64,000 bases of DNA from Pelomonas sp047654805. GTDB taxonomy: Bacteria; Pseudomonadota; Gammaproteobacteria; Burkholderiales; Burkholderiaceae_C. The notes below the pieces were generated by a model that saw only the letters and a program-made list of their open reading frames with translations, ran no database searches and was not told the DNA's origin. The stretch's first letter is position 1. The number at the start of each line of letters is the position of its first letter. Of the stretch, positions 58,705 to 64,000 are shown piece after piece. A program made the translations under genes and the position numbers. The DNA lies in NCBI RefSeq assembly GCF_047654805.1, contig NZ_JASGIV010000001.1, forward strand, positions 5,208,001 to 5,272,000, in the 5' to 3' direction.

Positions 58705-60227
58705 ACGAGCTGCTGGGCCTGTTGCTTCAGGCTTTCCGCGGCGGCGGCGGACTCCTCCACCAGTGCGGCGTTCTCCTGCGTTGCGCGGTCCATCTGCGTG
58801 ACGGCCTCGCCCACCTGGGCCACGCCGGAGCTCTGCTCGCGGCTGGCGGCGCTGATCTCGCCCATGATGTCGGTGACGCGGCGGATCGAGGAGACCACCT
58901 CGTTGATCGTTGCGCCCGCGCCATCCACCTGGCTGCTGCCCAGCTCCACGCGCTCGACGCTGGCGGTGATCAGGGCCTTGATTTCCTTGGCGGCCTCGGC
59001 CGAGCGGCCGGCCAGCGTGCGCACCTCGCTGGCGACGACCGCGAAGCCGCGTCCCTGCTCGCCGGCCCGCGCTGCCTCCACCGCGGCATTCAGTGCCAGG
59101 ATGTTGGTCTGGAAGGCGATGCCGTCGATGACGCCGATGATGTCGGCGATCTTGCGCGAGCTGTCGCTGATCTCGCGCATGGTCTGCACGACCTGACCCA
59201 CCGCATCGCCGCCGCGCACAGCGACGCCCGATGCGGCCAGTGCCAGCTGGTTGGCCTGCTGCGCGTTGTCGGCATTGCCGCGCACGGTGCTGCCCAGCTC
59301 CTCCATCGATGCTGCCGTTTCCTCCAGCGCAGAAGCCTGCTGTTCGGTGCGTGCCGACAGGTCGTGGTTGCCCGACGAGATCTCGGCCGAAGCCGTTGCC
59401 ACGCCCTCGGCGCCCTCGCGCACCTCGCGCACGATGGACGCCAGGCGGCCCTGCATCTCGTGCAGCGCCGTCAGCAGCTTGCCCGTCTCGTTGCTGCCGC
59501 CGCTGGTGATATGCATCGCCAGGTCACCCGCGGCGACGCCGGTGGCTACCCGCACTGCCTCGTTCAGTGGTGCCGTCACCGTGCGGATCAGCCACCAGCT
59601 CATGAAGCCAGCCAGGCCCAGCGCCACCAGCACCAGCACGATGACCTGGGTGCGCGCGCTGCTCGCCTCGGCCTCGGCTGCCGCGGTGGACAGGGCCATC
59701 AGCTTGTCGCCCAGAGCGACCAGCTCGTCCACCGCGCCCATGTAGGCGGCCTGCTTGGGCGGCAGGTCCACCAGCAGGCCCTGCGTGGCGCCGGCGACGT
59801 CGCCGGCCTTGAGCTGCTTGATGATCTGGTCGCGCACGGTGCGGTAGCCGCCACGCGCATCGTTGAGCTTGGCAAGGCCGGCCTTGCCAGCGTCGGTGGT
59901 CATGATCTTGCCGAGCTGCTCCAGCGTCTTGGCGGTGGACTTGGAGCCCGCGTCGATGACGGCGTACTCCGCATCGATGGCAGCCTTGTCGCCATTGGGT
60001 CCCAGCAGCACCAGGTTGCGCAGCGCGCGCGCCACGTTGTTGTTCGTGTCGCGGATCGAACCGAAGGCCTTCACCTTGGGATATCGGTCTTCCATCGCCA
60101 GCTTGAACTGCGCGTCCATCGCACCCAGCCGCGCCAAGGCCAGCGCACCCATCAGCACGATCAGCAGGCCCATCGCCGCGAAGCCCAGCATCAGCAAGGT
60201 CGCGATCTTGGTGTTTTTCAAGCTCAT
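58674..60227 (-). CDS. Methyl-accepting chemotaxis protein
   Basis: A 517-residue transmembrane chemoreceptor. TM1 (IATLLMLGFAAMGLLIVLMGALALA) and TM2 (TQVIVLVLVALGLAGFMSWWLI, near 190-212) flank a four-helix periplasmic sensor of about 150 residues. A HAMP domain (TVTAPLNEAVRVATGVAAGDL) and the signalling hairpin follow; its tip reads QTNILALNAAVEAARAGEQGRGFAVVASEVR. There is no C-terminal pentapeptide for CheR. The start at 60227 gives the typical short cytoplasmic N-terminus. The ligand is unknown. Confidence 0.95.
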   Translation of the reverse strand: MSLKNTKIATLLMLGFAAMGLLIVLMGALALARLGAMDAQFKLAMEDRYPKVKAFGSIRDTNNNVARALRNLVLLGPNGDKAAIDAEYAVIDAGSKSTAKTLEQLGKIMTTDAGKAGLAKLNDARGGYRTVRDQIIKQLKAGDVAGATQGLLVDLPPKQAAYMGAVDELVALGDKLMALSTAAAEAEASSARTQVIVLVLVALGLAGFMSWWLIRTVTAPLNEAVRVATGVAAGDLAMHITSGGSNETGKLLTALHEMQGRLASIVREVREGAEGVATASAEISSGNHDLSARTEQQASALEETAASMEELGSTVRGNADNAQQANQLALAASGVAVRGGDAVGQVVQTMREISDSSRKIADIIGVIDGIAFQTNILALNAAVEAARAGEQGRGFAVVASEVRTLAGRSAEAAKEIKALITASVERVELGSSQVDGAGATINEVVSSIRRVTDIMGEISAASREQSSGVAQVGEAVTQMDRATQENAALVEESAAAAESLKQQAQQLVQSVAVFRLA

Positions 60228-60370
60228 CCGGTCATCCTTCCCATGCCCCGGCCGGGGCGACCAAGAATTCTTCATCGCGGCGGTCGATTGCGACAGATGC
60301 CACCTGGGACGGGCATGCGATTTGCGGCAGGACTGCACAATCGCTGCTCCCGGATTCAACGCCTTGTCTC

Positions 60371-60793
60371 ATGCGCCTGAAGCTCGCCCTGTCCTTCATC
60401 GCCCTGCTGCTGCTCGTGGCGGCCTGGTTCGCCTTCGCCTGGCGCTGGAGCTATGCGTCGGGCGAGCGCGCCGGCTGGGTGCAGAAGTTCTCGCGCAAGG
60501 GCTGGATCTGCAAGACCTGGGAGGGCGAGCAGGCGCTGGTGTCGCTGCCGGGCTCCAGTACCGTCGAGAAATTCCAGTTCACCGTGCATGACGAGGCCGC
60601 GGCCGATGCCATCAACAAGGTGATGGGCCGGCGCGTCAACCTCCACTACGAGGAGAAGGTAGGCCTGCCAACCTCCTGCTTCGGCGAGACCCGGCATTTC
60701 GTGACGGGCGTCACGCTGGTCGACGAGATCTCGCTGTCGCCCGGGGTCACGGTGCCCCAGCCGACCCAGCCGGCCTCGGCCGCCAGCCGCTGA
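60371..60793 (+). CDS. Conserved hypothetical membrane-anchored protein
   Basis: A 140-residue protein with one N-terminal hydrophobic helix (LKLALSFIALLLLVAAWFAFAW) and a periplasmic part with two cysteines (KGWICKTWEGEQALVSLPGSS and LPTSCFGETRHFVTGV). I know similar proteins from Burkholderiales but no function. It starts 143 bp from the divergent chemoreceptor gene and is followed after 10 bp by a DUF2164 gene. Confidence 0.75.
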   Translation: MRLKLALSFIALLLLVAAWFAFAWRWSYASGERAGWVQKFSRKGWICKTWEGEQALVSLPGSSTVEKFQFTVHDEAAADAINKVMGRRVNLHYEEKVGLPTSCFGETRHFVTGVTLVDEISLSPGVTVPQPTQPASAASR

Positions 60794-60803
60794 GGGCCTT
60801 GCC

Positions 60804-61079
60804 ATGGCCATCGAACTCGAGCGCGGCCAGCGCGACCAAGCCATCCAGTCGCTGACGCGCTATGTCGATCAGGAGCTGGAGCTGAGGCTGGGCAATGTCG
60901 CAGCCGGCGCGCTGCTGGGCTTCTTCCTTGAGGAGATCGCCCCGCTTGTCTACAACCAGGCGGTTGCCGACGTGCAGGAGCGGCTGGCGCAGCGGGTGGC
61001 CGAGGTGGACGTGGACGTGCATGAAGACGCCTTCCAGTACTGGGGCCGGCGGGACGCCAGGCGGCCAGGGCGACGCTGA
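60804..61079 (+). CDS. DUF2164 family protein
   Basis: A 91-residue protein. IELERGQRDQAIQSLTRYVDQELELRLGNVAAGALLGFFLEEIAPLVYNQAVADVQ is the DUF2164 domain, complete in length; a basic tail (RRDARRPGRR) follows. It lies 10 bp after the hypothetical membrane-anchored gene, probably on one transcript. No function is known. Confidence 0.92.
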   Translation: MAIELERGQRDQAIQSLTRYVDQELELRLGNVAAGALLGFFLEEIAPLVYNQAVADVQERLAQRVAEVDVDVHEDAFQYWGRRDARRPGRR

Positions 61080-61118
61080 TGCCATCAGCTGTCAACACAG
61101 TCCGGCGACACTAGCCGG

Positions 61119-62984
61119 ATGTCGTTGTTTCAGCCGCTGACCTCGCGCTTCGAGCGCCTTGTCGACCCTTATCCCGAGACCGCCGGCGTCGCCCCGCCGA
61201 CGCGCTTCTTCGCCTTCCTGTGGCGCTGCGCCGACGGCGTGCGGCCGCACTTGTTCGCGGTCATGCTGTTCACGGCCGGCATCGCGGCAGCCGAGGCGCT
61301 GCTGTTCAGCCTGATGGCCTCACTGGTGGACTGGCTGTCCACGCTCAAGCCGGCCGAGCTCTGGAGCCAGCCGCAGCCCGTCGTGCTGATGCTGCTGGGA
61401 GTGCTGGCTGCCAGCATCGTGCTCGCGTCGGCCCAGGCCCTGCTGAAGTACCAGGGGGTGTTCGGCAACTTCCCGATGCGGCTGCGGTGGATCTTCCACC
61501 GCCGCATGCTGTCGCAGAGCCTGGCTTTCTTCGGCGACGAGTTCGCCGGCCGCATCGCCACCAAGGTCATGCAGACGGCGCTCGCCGTGCGCGACACCTG
61601 GCTCATCGTCGTCGATATCCTGGTCTACGTGGCCGTCTACTTCGGCACGTTGGTGGGCATCGTCGCCAGCTTCGACGCCTGGCTGATACTGCCCTTCGCC
61701 GCCTGGCTGGGCCTGTACTTGCTCGCGCTGCGCTTCTTCGTGCCTCGGCTGGGCAAGATCGCCCAGGCCCAGGCCGACGCGCGCAGCCTGATGACGGGCC
61801 GCATCACCGACGCGTACACCAACATCGCGACCGTCAAGTTGTTTGCCCATGGGCGGCGCGAGGCCAGCTATGCCAAGGCGGCCATGCAGGACTTCATGCT
61901 TACGGCTTACGGCCAGATGCGTCTGGTGACCGGCTTCGAGGTCGTCAATACGCTGCTGTCGGCGCTGCTGGTGGGCAGCACGGCACTGCTGGCGTTGTGG
62001 TTGTGGGGCGTGTCGGCCGTCGGTGTGGGCGCCGTCGCTGCGGCCACCGCGATGGCGATGCGACTCAACGGCATCTCGCACTGGGTGATGTGGGAGATGG
62101 CCTCCCTCTTCGAGCACATCGGCACCGTGCAGGACGGGCTGGCCACGCTGTCCAAGCCGCAGGCCATCGCCGATGCACAAGGCGCTGCCGAGCTGACGGT
62201 AACGCATGGCGAGGTTCGCTTCGAGAACCTGCGGTTTGCTTACCCCAACGGCAAGGTCGTCGTCGACGGGCTGGACCTGACCATCAGGCCCGGCGAGAAG
62301 ATCGGGCTCGTGGGCCGCAGCGGCGCGGGCAAGAGCACGCTGGTCAATCTGCTGCTGCGCCTGTACGACCTGCAGGACGTGAACGGGAAGAGCGGTGGTC
62401 GCATCACCATCGACGGTCAGGACATCGCCCACGTCACGCAGGACTCGCTGCGCCAGCACATCGGCATGGTCACGCAGGACACCTCGCTGCTGCACCGCTC
62501 GGTAGCCGACAACATCCTCTACGGACGCCCGGGCGCCAGCCCCGCCGAGCTGGTGCGCGCCTCCGAGCGGGCGCATGCCGAAGAGTTCATTGCGGCGCTG
62601 TCCGATCCCAAGGGCCGCACTGGCTTCGAGGCTTTTGTCGGCGAGCGCGGCGTCAAGCTCAGCGGCGGCCAGCGCCAGCGCATCGCCATCGCTCGTGTGA
62701 TGCTGAAGGACGCACCCATCCTGCTGCTGGACGAGGCGACGAGCGCGCTCGACAGCGAGGTCGAGGCCGCCATCCAGCAAAGCCTCTATACGCTGATGGA
62801 GGGCAAGACGGTGGTGGCCATCGCCCACCGCCTGTCAACCATCGCAGCGCTGGATCGCCTCATCGTCATGGACGCCGGCCGTATCGTCGAACAGGGCACA
62901 CATGCGGAGCTGCTCGCTCAGAACGGCATCTATGCGAGGCTCTGGGCGCACCAGAGTGGCGGCTTCCTCGGGTTGGAGGACTGA
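61119..62984 (+). CDS. ABC exporter, fused membrane and ATPase domains
   Basis: A 621-residue half-transporter. Six membrane helices fill residues about 45-345, then a nucleotide-binding domain has Walker A GLVGRSGAGKSTLV, signature KLSGGQRQRIAIARVML, Walker B ILLLDEATSALD and the switch His in AIAHRLST. It should work as a homodimer, exporting a lipid, peptide or drug-like compound (MsbA/lipid-flippase-like layout). It starts 39 bp after DUF2164 but no co-function is evident. Confidence 0.95.
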   Translation: MSLFQPLTSRFERLVDPYPETAGVAPPTRFFAFLWRCADGVRPHLFAVMLFTAGIAAAEALLFSLMASLVDWLSTLKPAELWSQPQPVVLMLLGVLAASIVLASAQALLKYQGVFGNFPMRLRWIFHRRMLSQSLAFFGDEFAGRIATKVMQTALAVRDTWLIVVDILVYVAVYFGTLVGIVASFDAWLILPFAAWLGLYLLALRFFVPRLGKIAQAQADARSLMTGRITDAYTNIATVKLFAHGRREASYAKAAMQDFMLTAYGQMRLVTGFEVVNTLLSALLVGSTALLALWLWGVSAVGVGAVAAATAMAMRLNGISHWVMWEMASLFEHIGTVQDGLATLSKPQAIADAQGAAELTVTHGEVRFENLRFAYPNGKVVVDGLDLTIRPGEKIGLVGRSGAGKSTLVNLLLRLYDLQDVNGKSGGRITIDGQDIAHVTQDSLRQHIGMVTQDTSLLHRSVADNILYGRPGASPAELVRASERAHAEEFIAALSDPKGRTGFEAFVGERGVKLSGGQRQRIAIARVMLKDAPILLLDEATSALDSEVEAAIQQSLYTLMEGKTVVAIAHRLSTIAALDRLIVMDAGRIVEQGTHAELLAQNGIYARLWAHQSGGFLGLED

Positions 62985-63040
62985 GCACGGACCGAGGACA
63001 GCGCCTGCGCGTTGTCCAAGCGGCGTGCAGGCTGCTTGAC

Positions 63041-64000
63041 TTAGCGCGGTGTCAGCGAAGTGCTCTCAGGCATCGCTGCACCTCGCAGCTGTGCGTCCAG
63101 GAAGGCCGTGCTCAGCCGCATGGCCTCGTTCAGATCAGCCTGTGCGGCCTCCGTCGCGCTCCCGCTGCGCGGGCCGCGGGGCGAGCCGCCGGCCGGTCCC
63201 TGGTCGCCGCGTCCGCCGCCCATGCCGCTGCGCTGCCCGCCCATGGCCTCGCGGCCATGGTGCTGGTCCTGGGTGTGCCAGCCCTCGGGCGCCAGCGTGC
63301 CGGACAGCGCGGCATGCGACGGGCCAGGCGGGCTCAACAGCCAGCCGGCGCCAGGGCGCAGGGTGTCGAAGGCGCGGCGACGCTCGGCAGGCTGCCTGAC
63401 GAGGCCCAGCGCATCGCCGTCGGTGTCACTCGTGATCAGCATCGCGGGCGGCGTCGCGGCGGCCGCGGCCATCGGGGGCGGACTGATGGCGATGACGGCA
63501 CGTGGCAGCCAGGCACCGGTGTCGCTCCCCAAATCCAGCACCGCCTGCGCGCCGGTCTCGTAGCCGGCCACGGCTGCGCGCTGCCAGTCCAGCTCCGCGC
63601 CGATGGCCAGTGGGGTGGCGTGCAGCGCCGCAAGCAGGCGCCGCAGCGCGTTCAGGCGGGCGGCACGCATCGTGTCGCCGTAGTGAAGCTCGCCCAGTTC
63701 GCGAAACTCGCCGGCGCGTGCGAGTGCCGATCGCCAGGCGGCGGCATCTTCTTCCAGCGGCTGCACGGCCAGTACGGCGTAGCCGGCCTTTGCCCATGTG
63801 GCGGCCCAGCGCTGGCCGGCCTCGCTGCCCTGGCCGATGCCGGGCAGGTAGACAACCACCGGCAGAGGCCCGGAGACGACGGCACTGCGCGTGACCGTCA
63901 CGCGCCGGCCCTGCAGCTCAAAGCTGGCAAGGGACAGGTTCAGCTCGCGCGCTGCAGTCTCGGCCCAGGGCTTCGGGGGCGGCGGTCCGCCAGCGCATGC
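63041..64000 (-). CDS. Alpha/beta-hydrolase-fold lipoprotein without the usual Ser nucleophile (5' end outside window)
   Basis: The frame is open to the right edge, about 319 residues. Near the edge it reads ACAGGPPPPKPWAETAAREL, like the cleavage site of a lipoprotein (Cys in the lipobox, followed by a Pro-rich linker). The fold follows: VVVYLPGIGQGSEAGQRWA, then AVAGYETGAQAVLDLG where Glu stands at the position of the catalytic Ser. Candidate Asp (LITSDTDGD) and His (GPSHAALSG) positions remain. The C-terminus is Gly/Arg-rich and disordered. It could be a non-catalytic or altered hydrolase. Confidence 0.75.
   Translation of the reverse strand, partial: ACAGGPPPPKPWAETAARELNLSLASFELQGRRVTVTRSAVVSGPLPVVVYLPGIGQGSEAGQRWAATWAKAGYAVLAVQPLEEDAAAWRSALARAGEFRELGELHYGDTMRAARLNALRRLLAALHATPLAIGAELDWQRAAVAGYETGAQAVLDLGSDTGAWLPRAVIAISPPPMAAAAATPPAMLITSDTDGDALGLVRQPAERRRAFDTLRPGAGWLLSPPGPSHAALSGTLAPEGWHTQDQHHGREAMGGQRSGMGGGRGDQGPAGGSPRGPRSGSATEAAQADLNEAMRLSTAFLDAQLRGAAMPESTSLTPR

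Noticed and set aside
61320..62828. 502-residue antisense open frame over the ABC exporter
   Set aside because: Sense frame has all ABC motifs; the antisense has none.
1..64000. tRNA, rRNA, CRISPR, insertion sequences and prophage genes
   Set aside because: Reading the window showed no cloverleaf-type tRNA, no regularly spaced repeats, no transposase or integrase and no phage structural gene; a dedicated tRNA or covariance-model scan was not possible.

Overview
This is GC-rich bacterial chromosome of ordinary core-plus-accessory type. No rRNA, tRNA, CRISPR array, insertion sequence or prophage is visible. The gene set points to a betaproteobacterium of the order Burkholderiales, perhaps near Roseateles, Pelomonas or Rubrivivax. 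The pointers are an mnmG-rsmG-LysE-parA order, an RBBP9-type hydrolase beside parB, a PutA without a ribbon-helix-helix domain next to an Lrp-type regulator, and several small Burkholderiales-style proteins. The placement is inference from gene content, not a computed phylogeny.

Region 1 (1-4049, minus strand) is the stress module prkA-yeaH-spoVR; spoVR runs off the left edge. Region 2 (4485-18909) is the chromosome-partition neighbourhood. It reads, on the minus strand, mnmG, an isochorismatase-like hydrolase, rsmG, a LysE exporter, parA and two GNAT acetyltransferases. parB, with its hydrolase neighbour, lies about 9 kb further on. Three parS-like sites lie inside rsmG and mnmG, and one perfect DnaA box lies just upstream of mnmG. 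The DNA separating parA from parB carries argC, a LysE/Lrp pair, an OmpA-like protein and a two-gene unit. That unit encodes a CHAT-fold protein fused to a transglutaminase-like domain, followed by a serine alpha/beta hydrolase. It is the least explained and most interesting unit in the window.

Region 3 (19025-31139) holds small conserved proteins and a tightly coupled four-gene operon (secreted peptidase-like hydrolase, NatA/NatB-type ABC exporter, lipoprotein). It continues with a glutathione S-transferase, a thioredoxin-fold periplasmic protein, a DNA alkylation repair protein, 2,4-dienoyl-CoA reductase (fadH) and a DUF4397 lipoprotein with a clear terminator. Region 4 (31310-40107) holds a winged-helix/PD-(D/E)XK nuclease candidate, a DUF3857-transglutaminase membrane protein, a cysteine-rich pair, a coupled EamA/acyl-CoA ligase/nucleotidyltransferase operon, a GFA protein, a DUF2834 protein and an HTH regulator. 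A decayed stretch (40108-40660) follows.

Region 5 (40705-47390) has a TrmB-type regulator coupled to a double-domain aspartic protease, a CPBP membrane protease, and an ABC importer with a fused double permease but no binding protein beside it. Region 6 (47649-64000) has a tiny disordered Q/G-rich protein, ribA, a dienelactone hydrolase, a uracil-DNA glycosylase family protein and a large sensor diguanylate cyclase. It ends with putR/putA, a GNAT enzyme, a chemoreceptor, small conserved proteins, an ABC exporter and the 3' part of a hydrolase-fold lipoprotein that runs off the right edge.
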